NCBI GenBank assembly: GCA_964438865.1 | Contig: CAYTMI010000007.1 | Coordinates: 62,001 to 126,000 of the forward strand | Source: G016234445 sp964438865 | Lineage (GTDB): Bacteria; Chloroflexota; Dehalococcoidia; Tepidiformales; Tepidiformaceae | Direction of reading: 5' to 3' | DNA length: 64,000 nucleotides | Shown: positions 8,595 to 16,673 of the stretch, piece by piece | Layout: each line of letters starts with the position of its first letter | Numbering within the stretch: the stretch's first letter is position 1 | Position numbers and translations under genes: made by a program | Notes under the pieces: generated by a model | What the model was told of the DNA's origin: nothing | Seen by the model: the letters and a program-made list of their open reading frames with translations, nothing else | Databases searched by the model: none

Positions 8595-9554
8595 ATGGCG
8601 GATGTAGCCTCCAACGAGCTTGGACCGGCGGCCGGAGAGCGGTTCCCGGAGATGGTGTTGACCGGCCTCGACGGCGCGCCCGTCAGCCTCCACGCGGACC
8701 GCGCGGGGAGGCCCGCGCTGGTCGTCTTCTATCGCAGCGCCCGGTGGTGACCGTTCTGCAAGACGCAGCTCGTTGAGCTGCAAGGGATCGTGGAACAGCT
8801 GGCCCGGGCCGGGTACGCGCTCTATGCGGTGAGCTACGACAGCGTGGAGGTTCTCGCCGGCTTCGCCCAGAAGTACGGCATCAGCTACCCGCTCCTTTCG
8901 GATGACGGGAGCAGGGTCATCCGGGAGCTGGGGATCCTCAACCACGAGGCGGCTGAGCCGGTCTTCGGCATCCCCCATCCCGGCACCTTCGTCCTTGACG
9001 CCGACGGCGCGGTCCGCAGCAAGCACTTCTACCCGAGCTACCGGGAGCGCGACACCGGTGTGGGCGTGCTCGAACACCTGCTCGGCATCGACGGCGGCGG
9101 CCACGGTGAGCACCGCGAGGCCGCGGCGAGCGGCATCACCGCCAGGGCGTGGTTCGACAAGGGCACCTACGCATGGGGGCAGCGCGTCTGGCTGAACGTG
9201 GAACTGGAGGTCGCTCCCGGGCTGCACGTCTACGGCCGGCCGATACCGGGTGGGTACTACCCGCTGGAGGTAACGGTCGCGCCCATCGAACGAGTCGTGG
9301 TCGGCGCGCCGGTGTTGCCGCCCCCAAGGCCGTTCCGGATCGCGGGGCTCGACGAACAGTTCGCGGTCTACGATGGCCGGGTCCGGGTCGCGATGCCGCT
9401 CACGTTCATGATCGTCGACGGCGGGACGCTCAACGTCGCGGTCACCGTTTCGTACCAGGCGTGTTCCGCGACCGACTGCCTGCCGCCAATGTCGGTTCAG
9501 TTTGTCCTGCCAGTAGCGGAAGAACCGCTCGTCGAGCGACCCTCGGCAAGGTGA
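8595..9554 (+). CDS. Selenocysteine-containing redoxin fused to a DsbD-alpha-like domain
   Basis: Read through the in-frame UGA at 8748-8750, this is one 319-residue protein. Residues about 12-160 form an AhpC/TSA-type redoxin whose active site reads ARW-U-PFCKTQL, with selenocysteine 52 replacing the first cysteine of the usual WCPFC and Cys55 as partner. Both sides of the UGA are continuous with the fold: VVFYRSARW before, then helix, SYD strand and SYPLLSDDGS after. Residues about 170-319 resemble the N-terminal periplasmic domain of DsbD, with GLHVYGRPIPGGYYP and a YQACSATDCLPP redox pair, Cys290 and Cys295. There is no signal peptide or membrane span, so it probably acts in the cytosol as a peroxidase or thiol reductase. 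A hairpin fitting bacterial SECIS rules lies just downstream of the UGA. Calling only the part after 8790 would lose the active site. Confidence 0.9.
8765..8781 (+). promoter_or_regulatory. Candidate bacterial SECIS hairpin
   Basis: GCAGCTC-GTT-GAGCTGC forms a perfect 7-bp stem with a 3-nt loop inside the coding sequence. The loop starts 22 nt after the UGA codon and its first base is G. Bacterial SECIS elements are known to need an apical loop about 16-37 nt past the UGA with a G in the first two loop positions, and both conditions are met. SelB binding itself is inferred. Confidence 0.7.
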
Positions 9555-9716
9555 TCAGATCGCGCGGGCGTTGACACCTATCGTTCATCGGACCCGCGGC
9601 TGGCGCCCCGGACCCCCTTCGCGGCCGCTCCTCCCGGGCGCTCGCCATTCCCGCCAGTCGCTGATTCTGCGACGATGCGCCCGGAGGCTCCGGATGAGGG
9701 GCCGGGGGGAGCGGGA

Positions 9717-10499
9717 ATGCGCATCTGCGTCATCGGCAACAGCGCCACGGCCGGCCTGGGGCTCGCGGAGCAGTCGCTGGCCTGGCCGTGGCTCGCCGCC
9801 TCCCAGCTTTCCGCGTCCATCGACGAACCCGTCGACGTGCGCCACGTCCTGTTCGCCCCCATGGGCAGTCGCGCAGCCGGCTTCGCGCTCTCGAAGGTGG
9901 AGGAGTCAGACCCGGACGTCGTCGTGATCGCGGTGGGGTCGTATCTCTGCGCGATTGGCACCGTCGGCGAGCGGGTGCGGCGGCGATTTGGGGGGCGCGC
10001 CTACGGTCTCTTTCGCCGCACCGAACTCTGGTTCGAATCGCGCACCGGCAACCGCCGCGACGCCTTTGGCCGCGTCAACCGCGCCGGGCGCTGGCTTGCG
10101 CGCCGGGTCATCGGCACCGCCACGATCACCACCATCGACGACGTCGTGAACGTCTTCAGCGACCTCCTGCGGCTCCTCTCCCAGCGCGAAGGCCTCCACG
10201 TGGTCGCCCTTGCAGAGCCGCAATGGCCAAAGCGCACCGCGAAAGAGAACCCCGGCGCGGCCGAGGCGCTGGTCGCGGTCACTAAGCGGGTGCAGACGGT
10301 CGTGGATGCCCGCCGTTTCCTCTGGGCCGACTCCGGCCCCAGCTACGATGCAGCCCCCGACCGCGAGGCGCTCTACCTCCCGGATGGCGTCCACAAGACG
10401 GTCGAGGGCTTGCGAATCCAGGCCGGCCTCGTTGTCCAGTCGCTCATCGGCGAATGCGGCCCCTACGCGGACAGGGTCAAGGCTGCGCCAGCGACGTAG
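9717..10499 (+). CDS. SGNH/GDSL-like hydrolase
   Basis: The 260-residue protein opens with MRICVIGNSATAGLG, matching block I of SGNH hydrolases with Ser in place of the GDS serine. It ends with LPDGVHKTVEGLRIQA, which supplies the block V Asp-x-x-His pair. The middle carries a DPDVVVIAVGSYL strand of the flavodoxin-like fold. Substrate is unknown; family members are esterases, lipases and deacetylases. I prefer ATG 9717, preceded by GGGGGAG, over an in-frame ATG at 9675 that would add a low-complexity tail. It sits between the two selenoprotein genes on the same strand. Confidence 0.72.
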   Translation: MRICVIGNSATAGLGLAEQSLAWPWLAASQLSASIDEPVDVRHVLFAPMGSRAAGFALSKVEESDPDVVVIAVGSYLCAIGTVGERVRRRFGGRAYGLFRRTELWFESRTGNRRDAFGRVNRAGRWLARRVIGTATITTIDDVVNVFSDLLRLLSQREGLHVVALAEPQWPKRTAKENPGAAEALVAVTKRVQTVVDARRFLWADSGPSYDAAPDREALYLPDGVHKTVEGLRIQAGLVVQSLIGECGPYADRVKAAPAT

Positions 10500-10564
10500 G
10501 CGGCGCCTGTACACCCCCACCCACCGGCCGTATAACTGCCCCATCACCCGCACCGAGCGCGCTC

Positions 10565-11470
10565 ATGGACACTTCCCCATCCCGCGAACCGATCCCCTAC
10601 GTCGAACGCAGCCGTTCGTACTACCTGGCCCAGGGCTACGACAACCCCTACAACTGGGCACAGCACGACGACGTCCCCTTCGCGCCCCTCAAGAAGCCGC
10701 TCTCGCAGACGCGCCTCGGGCTTGTGACCACCGCCGCGCCATTCCAGCCGGAACTCGCCGACCAGGGCCCCGGCGCCCCCTACAACGCCGAGGCCAAGTT
10801 CCACCGCGTCTACTCCCTCCCCACCGCCGTGCGGCCCGACCTGCGCATCTCCCACGTCGGCTACGACCGCAAGCACACCTACGCCGACGACCAGGACGCC
10901 TACTTTCCCCTCCCGCATCTGCAGGCGCTCCAGGCCGAAGGGCGCATCGGCTCCCTCACCGCGCGCTTCCACGCCGCGCCGACCACGCGCAGCCAGCGCA
11001 CCACGATCGAACAGGACGCCCCGGCGATCCTCGCGCGGCTCCGCGAAGACGGCGCCGAGGCCGCGGTCCTGGTGCCCATCTGACCGGTCTGCCACCAGAC
11101 CGTGAGCCTGGTTTCCCGCCACCTCGAAGCGAACGGCATCCCCACCGTCGTCATTGGCGCCGCCCGCGACATCGTCGAACGCTGCGGCGTCGCCCGGTTT
11201 GTCTGGAGCGACTTCCCCCTCGGCAACCCCTGCGGCCGCCCCGGCGACAAGGCGATGCAGCGCTCGATCGTGGGCATGGCGCTCGACCTGCTCGAATCCG
11301 CGACCGCGCCGCGGACGACTGTGCAGACGCCCTACGAGTGGTCGCCGGATCATTCCTGGAAGAAGGATTTCTGGAGCCTCGAACTCAGCGCCGAACAGCT
11401 TGCCCGGCAGAAGGAAGACTTCGACCGCCAGAAGGAGATCGCCCGCCAGAAGCGCGAGCCGGAGTGCTGA
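10565..11470 (+). CDS. GrdB/PrdB-family selenoprotein (glycine/betaine/D-proline reductase B-like)
   Basis: Read through UGA 11081-11083 this is a 301-residue protein of the selenoprotein B reductase family. The first part contains LRISHVGYDRKHTYADD and ends in AAVLVPI. Selenocysteine 173 opens a U-PVC-HQT motif (Cys176), and the frame continues without break as a Rossmann-like half with ASHLEANGIPT-type helix, FVWSDFPLGNPCGRPGD and a charged C-terminal tail. GrdB and PrdB use a Sec-x-x-Cys centre to cleave C-N bonds reductively; cysteine homologues with CPVCHQT-like motifs are found widely in aerobes, so the substrate here is open. No partner subunits (GrdA, GrdC, PrdA) are in the window. 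A TATAAC box lies at about 10531. Confidence 0.85.
11085..11112 (+). promoter_or_regulatory. Candidate SECIS hairpins after the second UGA
   Basis: Two mutually exclusive hairpins follow the UGA. CGGTCTG/CAGACCG (11085-11102) is the stronger, with 7 bp and a 4-nt loop, but its loop begins only 9 nt after the UGA, closer than known bacterial SECIS loops. ACCAG/CTGGT (11094-11112) is weaker, with 5 bp, but puts a 9-nt loop 16 nt after the UGA. Its G is not in the first two loop positions. Neither is a textbook fit. Confidence 0.35.
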
Positions 11471-11485
11471 CCGGGCAGACCCTGG

Positions 11486-12313
11486 CTATACCCACCAGCT
11501 GCCGGTCCGCCGCATCTCCCTGCTGATCGGGTAGCCGGTTACCTGCCGGAAGGGGACGAATCCCAGCCGTTCGGCAAGGCGCGCCGAGGGCACGTTGCCG
11601 GCGCCGCAGGTCCAGGACGGGAGCCACCCCCGCTCGCGGCATTCGCCAAAGAACGCCCGCGCCGCAGCCGCCGCGACGCCACGCTGGCGCGAGTCCGGCG
11701 CCGTCCCGATTTCGATCTCCGCCTCCACTTCGCCTGGCGGGCCGCCGACGGCGCAGGCGCAGCAGAAGCTCGCGAGCACGCCGTCGGCACGCACCACGGC
11801 CCAACCCCCGGCGCGTCCTGCGAGCGCATCCGGCCCGCCCCAGACGTCGGCCACCCACGGGTCTACGCGTCCCTGGAACTGCCGCGCGAGGGCGCCGTCG
11901 ATCCGGCGAAGCGACCATCCTTCCGGGAGCGCGGGTGGTGGTGGCGCCGGTTCCAGTGCCGTCCCCAGGTGGTATTCGTTTCGCCACTCGTACCGCGCGA
12001 AGAGGGGGTCGAGCGCGCGCCTCCAGCCATCGCTGGCCGCCCACAGCCCCGTCGGTTGGTCCGGGAGGTAGCGGTCCAGGAACTCCGGCATCCAGGCATC
12101 GACAAGGTCCCCGCGCGGTTCGCCGATCGCAAAGGCCCAGCCCGAGTTGTTGACGACGACCGCCGACCGCGGCGCCGCGGTGTCATCCACGTGGACGCTC
12201 CCCGGCATGGAGCCGTCGAGCACGGAATGGACGAAGGCCATGTGGCCAGCCGCTTGCCGCGCGGGGACGAGCGGGAGGATTCGGGCGAAGGCGGGGCGTT
12301 CGAGCTGGTTCAC
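11486..12313 (-). CDS. GNAT-family N-acetyltransferase
   Basis: A 275-residue protein with a C-terminal GNAT domain: EAEIEIGTAPDSRQRGVAAA is the acetyl-CoA pyrophosphate loop (RQRGVA), followed by NVPSARLAERLGF. The length and tryptophan-rich N-terminal half match the GNAT_acetyltran (PF12746) subgroup, sometimes called ZbsB/FeeM-like, whose substrates are unknown. Start is GTG. It converges with the GrdB-like gene, 15 bases apart. Confidence 0.82.
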   Translation of the reverse strand: MNQLERPAFARILPLVPARQAAGHMAFVHSVLDGSMPGSVHVDDTAAPRSAVVVNNSGWAFAIGEPRGDLVDAWMPEFLDRYLPDQPTGLWAASDGWRRALDPLFARYEWRNEYHLGTALEPAPPPPALPEGWSLRRIDGALARQFQGRVDPWVADVWGGPDALAGRAGGWAVVRADGVLASFCCACAVGGPPGEVEAEIEIGTAPDSRQRGVAAAAARAFFGECRERGWLPSWTCGAGNVPSARLAERLGFVPFRQVTGYPISREMRRTGSWWV

Positions 12314-12341
12314 AGCGCCCGATTATGCCACCCGCCCGTGG

Positions 12342-12866
12342 CTACGTTTCCTTGATCCCCATGTCGATGTTGAATTCACCAGCGTCGAGGAGGAGTGGGA
12401 CCACGAGCCGCGTCAGGTTGAATGTGGCGAAGGAGATGCCGGCGCCCACCATCAGCACCGGCGGGGACATGTCGTTGGGGATGCCCCCGCGCTGGAGGGC
12501 AATCCCGGCCTGGCCGGTGATGACGTTCGCGAGCTCGGCGATGGCGCTCTGGGCCATCTCGTCCAGTTCGCTCACGTCTTCGCCGATCATGGCCGAAGAG
12601 AGCCGCCGCGCGGTGTCCAGCGACATCGAGTAGATGACCAAACCGGCAATCCCGCCGGTGACGGCGATGAGGGCGCTGACCTCGCCGCTGGGCCGGCTGG
12701 ACCGCAGGCGATGAACGAGGCCCTTGCGCACGGTCTGCCCGCACATCTGCATGAGGACGCGGCCGGCGGCATCGACGATCGGCCCGGCGATGGCAAGGCG
12801 GGGCCGGTCCGGGGCGCCAACAGCTTCTCTCGCCCCTTCGGCGACCGTGACTTTCGCAACCTGCAT
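12342..12866 (-). CDS. CheX/CheC-like chemotaxis phosphatase-type protein
   Basis: A 174-residue protein whose central segment SAIAELANVITGQAG matches the signature helix of CheC/CheX/FliY phosphatases, in which the Glu and Asn of the ExxN motif dephosphorylate CheY-P. SALIAVTGGIAGLVIYSMS before it and a C-terminal PPVLMVGAG strand fit the fold. No other chemotaxis, flagellar or response-regulator gene is near, so it may serve another receiver protein. Start ATG 12866 has a GGAGAG ribosome binding site. Confidence 0.72.
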   Translation of the reverse strand: MQVAKVTVAEGAREAVGAPDRPRLAIAGPIVDAAGRVLMQMCGQTVRKGLVHRLRSSRPSGEVSALIAVTGGIAGLVIYSMSLDTARRLSSAMIGEDVSELDEMAQSAIAELANVITGQAGIALQRGGIPNDMSPPVLMVGAGISFATFNLTRLVVPLLLDAGEFNIDMGIKET

Positions 12867-12908
12867 GAGAGCTCTCCGCTTATGCCGCGCCGTGCGGCCG
12901 GTGGTCCG

Positions 12909-13310
12909 TCATCGTTCCAGGTACAGCGTCTTCACCGAGCGGAAGAACCGCCGGCGAAGGATGGGATTTTCGCTTACATCGACTTCGGGGCGTTCGAGCA
13001 CCTTGCATTCGCGGCCGAACAAGTCCGTGAGGAGCACGCTCATCTGGTCTGAGGTCACGCGGACCCACTGGCGGGAGTTGCCGTAGCCGATCATCACTTC
13101 GATCGCGGCATCCTTCGGGTAGGCGGGCTCGAGCGCATGTCCCCAGATCGCCAGTTCCTTCAGCCGGTACTTGCGGCAGAAGAGGGTAAGGGCCCCGGGA
13201 TCCGGCAGTGCGAAACCGAGGTGCTGCGGCAGCGGCTCGGGGTAGGCACCGAACGGATCCTTCCGGTTGGGGTCAAAAACTATCGAACGAGCGCTCATCT
13301 CCCTGAGCAT
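12909..13310 (-). CDS. Degenerate MNT-type nucleotidyltransferase-domain protein
   Basis: The 133-residue protein follows the outline of small MNT nucleotidyltransferases: FCRKYRLKELAIWGHAL, then a strand, then LLTDLFGRECKVLERPEV and a C-terminal RRFFRSVKTLYLER. In active members the helix reads FGSAL followed by an Asp-x-Asp pair. Here serine is histidine (WGHAL) and the metal-binding aspartates are replaced (DAAIEV). It has probably lost nucleotidyl transfer and may bind or regulate. A second possible ATG lies at 13298. It is 42 bases upstream of the CheX-like gene on the same strand. Confidence 0.6.
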   Translation of the reverse strand: MLREMSARSIVFDPNRKDPFGAYPEPLPQHLGFALPDPGALTLFCRKYRLKELAIWGHALEPAYPKDAAIEVMIGYGNSRQWVRVTSDQMSVLLTDLFGRECKVLERPEVDVSENPILRRRFFRSVKTLYLER

Positions 13311-13377
13311 CGAGTGGATCGCTCCCGGGTCTCAGTGGCAGTCGCGTGGACGCCCGGTGGACGGATGGTGGAGGCCG

Positions 13378-14475
13378 CTAGAACTCCATGATCGCGCGCC
13401 CGGCGATCTTGCCCTGCTCCAACGCGGCCGTCGCCTCGACGATCTGGTCGATTCGGTAGCGCGCCGTGACCATCGCGTCCAGGTCGAGGTCGCCTTCGTG
13501 AAACCAGCGGAGGAACATCGGGAAGTCACGGTCTGGACGGCACGACCCGCCGATGCTCCCGATGTACCTCTTCTCGTTCAGCAAGAGGTCGACCGCCTGG
13601 ATCTCCGCCGGGGTCTGGGGGACGCCGACGAGAACGGCCGTCCCGCCGCTCTTCGCGCCGAGCACTCCGCTCCGGGCCGCCGGGAGGATCTGTTCCATCG
13701 TCTTGCGGACGCCGATGCAGTCGAAAGCGAAGTCGACCCCGGCCAGGGGCTGCCCCAGCATGTCGAACTCCGTCGCGCTCTGGGTCAGCTCGCGGATCTT
13801 CTCCACCGGGTCGACCTGGGAGGCGTTGATGCCCACGGTGGCGCCGAACTTCATCGCGAACGCCAGCTTCGCATCGTCAAGGTCCACGGCGATGATCGGG
13901 TCCGCCTCCACCACTTTCGCCGCCGCGATCGCGGAAAGCCCGACGCCGCCAACCCCGAAGACGGCGACGCTCTGGCCCTTCCGTACCCCCGCCGTGTGGT
14001 AGACCGCGCCCGCACCGGTCATCACCGCGCAGCCGATGATCGAGGTCACGTCGGTCCGGACGTTCTTCGCGATCTTCACGACATACTGCTCGTCGGCGAT
14101 CGTGTTGTCGGCCCAGGTGAAGACGTTGCCCGCTCGCGCGATCACGCCGCCACCGATGTCGAGGGCGACGCCTTCCGCCCGGCGGGTGGCGCGTTCGCCG
14201 TCGCGCGGCACCCAGGTCACCATCACATGGTCTCCCTCGGTCACGTGGCGGACTTCGCGGCCCTTCGCCAGGACCACGCCCGTGGATTCGTGGCCGAGGA
14301 TCTGGGCGGCCCCCGTGCGCGGCCGGTGCATCTGGTGGAGCTGGCTGTGGCAGATGCCGCTCGCGAACTGCTTGACCACCACCTGGTAGGGGCCGGGGTC
14401 CGGCAGCTTCACTTCGTGGACCTGGAGCGGGCCGGGTTCGCCCGGTACGACGACAACGCGTGCGGGGGTGGGCAT
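13378..14475 (-). CDS. Zinc-dependent alcohol dehydrogenase (MDR, class III-like)
   Basis: A 365-residue medium-chain dehydrogenase. Catalytic zinc ligands are visible in SGICHSQLH, LGHEST and IGCAVMTG, and the NAD-binding turn is VFGVGGVGLSA. The four-cysteine structural zinc loop of most class I/III enzymes is missing: the VTWVPRDGERATRRAEG region has no cysteine. This resembles the NDMA-dependent and Mycobacterium-type alcohol dehydrogenase branch. The start ATG has GGAGG upstream and a TAGAAT box about 24 bases further out. It probably oxidises an alcohol or formaldehyde-type adduct. Confidence 0.87.
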   Translation of the reverse strand: MPTPARVVVVPGEPGPLQVHEVKLPDPGPYQVVVKQFASGICHSQLHQMHRPRTGAAQILGHESTGVVLAKGREVRHVTEGDHVMVTWVPRDGERATRRAEGVALDIGGGVIARAGNVFTWADNTIADEQYVVKIAKNVRTDVTSIIGCAVMTGAGAVYHTAGVRKGQSVAVFGVGGVGLSAIAAAKVVEADPIIAVDLDDAKLAFAMKFGATVGINASQVDPVEKIRELTQSATEFDMLGQPLAGVDFAFDCIGVRKTMEQILPAARSGVLGAKSGGTAVLVGVPQTPAEIQAVDLLLNEKRYIGSIGGSCRPDRDFPMFLRWFHEGDLDLDAMVTARYRIDQIVEATAALEQGKIAGRAIMEF

Positions 14476-14546
14476 GGACGGTCCTCCTGCGGATGTCCGG
14501 CGATTCTACCGGACTCCCCAGCACCCGTGGGCGCGAGTGGGACTCG

Positions 14547-15644
14547 CTACTCCTGGATGACCAGGACCGTAACCAGCCCGAAGAACCCGGCCGGGCTTTC
14601 CGCGTGGGAGAGCACGTGGCAGTGGAACCCCCAGAGCCCGACTTCGTTGCAGTCGATGATGCAGTCGAACCGGTTGCCCGGCGGGACGTCGATCGTGTCG
14701 CATTCGTACGGCGGGTTCACCGGGTAGCCGTCACGCTGGAACACCGTCATCGAAAGGCCGTGCAGGTGCATCGGGTGGTAGAGCATGCCTTCGTTCATCC
14801 AGCGCACCAGCAGCTTCTCGCCCTTCTTCGCCACGAGCGCGTCCGTCGCTGGGAAGCTCTTCCCGTTGAGAGTGAAGCCCAGCGCCACGTCGTTCATGAT
14901 CAGGATGGCTTCTTTGTCGTACTTCGGGTACGTGGACTTGTCTTTGGGCTCGACGATGAAGGCGCCGAGCAGGCCCCGGTTCACCTGGTCCGACGAGTTG
15001 TGGTGCGAGTGGTACATGTGCGAACCCTGGTTTCGCAATTGGAACTCGTAGGTGAAGGTCTTGCCCGGCTGGATCGGGTTCTGGGTAACGTAGGGCACGC
15101 CGTCCATGGCGTTCGGCAGCCGGATGCCGTGCCAGTGGACGGCCGAGCTTTCGGTCAGGTTGTTCTTGACGTTGACCTTGATCTTGTCGCCTTCGGTGAC
15201 CCGGATCGTGGGCCCGGGGATCATGTTGTTGTAGCCGCGGCCCTTCAGGATCACGCCCGGCGAGACTTCCCAGTCGACTTCGTCCATCGTCAGGTCGAAG
15301 ACCTTGACGTCGCCTTCGAGCTTGGGCTTGAGTTCGACCATGCCCTTGCCCTTGGTCAAGGGGGTCGTCTGGTTCTTGAGGAAGTCCTCGACGCCCTTCT
15401 TGTGGTCGTTGTCCATCTTCTGCCAGTCGACCTGGGCCGTGACGCCACCATGGCCCCCTCCGCCGGCCGGCGTGGTGACGGTGGGGCTTCCCGAGGTCGT
15501 CGTCCGACCCGCCGCCGGCGCCGACGAGTCGGCACAGGCGGCCGCGACGCCGCTGGCCAGTATTGGAAGAGCCGCGCCCACGAGCCCGGCCCTCTTGATG
15601 AACTTGCGGCGGCCAAGTGTGCCGTTGCCAATCGCGGCTTCCAT
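14547..15644 (-). CDS. Two-domain multicopper oxidase, Tat-exported
   Basis: A 365-residue exported oxidase. The N-terminus has a twin-arginine signal (RRKFIKRAG) and hydrophobic stretch ending in ASGVAAAC, which could be a lipobox cysteine. Copper ligand motifs appear in order: HWHG, YHSHHNS, HPMHLHG and HCHVLSH. The length and single pair of cupredoxin domains fit two-domain oxidases and nitrite-reductase-like proteins. The usual axial methionine after HCHxxxHE-x-x-GMM is replaced: the segment reads AGFFG, as in high-potential laccases with a non-coordinating residue. It would act outside the membrane on phenols or metal ions. Confidence 0.9.
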   Translation of the reverse strand: MEAAIGNGTLGRRKFIKRAGLVGAALPILASGVAAACADSSAPAAGRTTTSGSPTVTTPAGGGGHGGVTAQVDWQKMDNDHKKGVEDFLKNQTTPLTKGKGMVELKPKLEGDVKVFDLTMDEVDWEVSPGVILKGRGYNNMIPGPTIRVTEGDKIKVNVKNNLTESSAVHWHGIRLPNAMDGVPYVTQNPIQPGKTFTYEFQLRNQGSHMYHSHHNSSDQVNRGLLGAFIVEPKDKSTYPKYDKEAILIMNDVALGFTLNGKSFPATDALVAKKGEKLLVRWMNEGMLYHPMHLHGLSMTVFQRDGYPVNPPYECDTIDVPPGNRFDCIIDCNEVGLWGFHCHVLSHAESPAGFFGLVTVLVIQE

Positions 15645-15663
15645 GGTCTGATTCCCCTCTTTG

Positions 15664-15700
15664 TGTGATTTTTCACATAGTGTGAGCCGGCCAGGGTCAA
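15664..15700 (-). promoter_or_regulatory. Multicopper oxidase promoter with alternating TGTGA/TCACA half-sites
   Basis: On the minus strand a TTGACC -35-like box (complement of 15695-15700) and a TATGTG -10-like box (15674-15679) are separated by 15 bases. Three half-sites, TGTGA (15664-15668), TCACA (15673-15677) and TGTGA (15681-15685), overlap the -10 region. TGTGA/TCACA is the CRP/FNR-family half-site, but the spacings here are 4 and 3 rather than 6, so the regulator is uncertain. The same interval could also control the divergent PAS-LuxR gene. Confidence 0.45.
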
Positions 15701-15875
15701 GGCGCCTCCTACAAATGCCCGATCTTTGGGGAGACGAGCGGGTCGCCCGACCGGCCTACGGGGACCGTCGTCACCCGGCCCAAGTGGGTTGGTCGTGGGC
15801 CTCCGACCCGTTGCTACTCGCAGAGGCAGGGGCGAACGGTCCCTTCCCACCGGGCCGTTCGTCCCTTGCGGCCGT

Positions 15876-16607
15876 ATGACGCGCGTCCGTAAGCTTCGAC
15901 CCGTGAAGTCCCCTGTCGCCCGCGGGGTCGAAAACCCGCTGCCACTGCGCCGCTTGGCCGACCTGTTCGAAGGCGCCGCCGACGGCGTCTACTTCGTCGC
16001 CCCCGGCCAGGAGATCGTCTTCTGGAATGCCGCCGCTGAGCGGATTACGGGCCTGCCCGCCGATGATGCCGTGGGGCGCCAGTGCTACGACGTCATTTCC
16101 GGGACGGACTTCCTTGGGCGGTGCTTCTGCAAGGAAGGCTGCACCACCATCACATGCGTCCTGGGCGGCATCAGCGTGGAGAACTACGACGTGCTCGCCC
16201 GGCCCCTCCCCACCCGGCGTCTCTGGGTGAACGTCAGCATCATCCCGCTCCGGGCGGCTGAGTATGCCGAGCCGATCGCCGTCCACGTCTTCCGCGAAGT
16301 CGAAGCGAGGCGGCGCGAGAGTACGATCCTCGCGAGCGAAATGGTGGCGGCGGTGGCGGGCAACGGCACTGCACCGGCCGTTCCCCCGGCCCTCACGGCG
16401 CGCGAACTCGAAGTGCTGCGGCTTCTCGCCAGCGGCGGGAGCGTGCGCGCCATCGCCGAACAACTGGTCGTGACGCGCGCCACTGCCCGCACCCACATCG
16501 AAAACCTGATGGGCAAACTGAGCGTGCATAGCCGCCTGGAGGCGGTGGTCTACGCTGCCCATCACGGGTTGCTGGAAGTTTCGCCCGCGCCGCCCGCCGA
16601 CGCCTGA
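15876..16607 (+). CDS. PAS domain - LuxR HTH transcriptional regulator
   Basis: A 243-residue one-component regulator. Residues about 25-145 are a PAS domain (LADLFEGAADGVYFVAPG, NAAAERITGLPADDAVG) with a cysteine cluster CFCKEGCTTITC that could sense redox state or bind a metal. The C-terminus is a LuxR helix-turn-helix: LTARELEVLRLLASGG, then TARTHIENLMGKL. I use ATG 15876 since the longer upstream frame is low-complexity. It lies directly before the diiron operon on the same strand and is a good candidate for its regulator. Confidence 0.85.
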   Translation: MTRVRKLRPVKSPVARGVENPLPLRRLADLFEGAADGVYFVAPGQEIVFWNAAAERITGLPADDAVGRQCYDVISGTDFLGRCFCKEGCTTITCVLGGISVENYDVLARPLPTRRLWVNVSIIPLRAAEYAEPIAVHVFREVEARRRESTILASEMVAAVAGNGTAPAVPPALTARELEVLRLLASGGSVRAIAEQLVVTRATARTHIENLMGKLSVHSRLEAVVYAAHHGLLEVSPAPPADA

Positions 16608-16673
16608 GGGCTAACACGCTCTCGCCGCCCGCGGACTCCAAAGATCCGGCAAATGCATCATGCGGGCGCTCCT

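Noticed and set aside
8790..9554. A shorter gene starting at ATG 8790
   Set aside because: It lacks the redoxin active site; sequence upstream of the UGA is clearly the same fold, and ATG 8595 is in frame.
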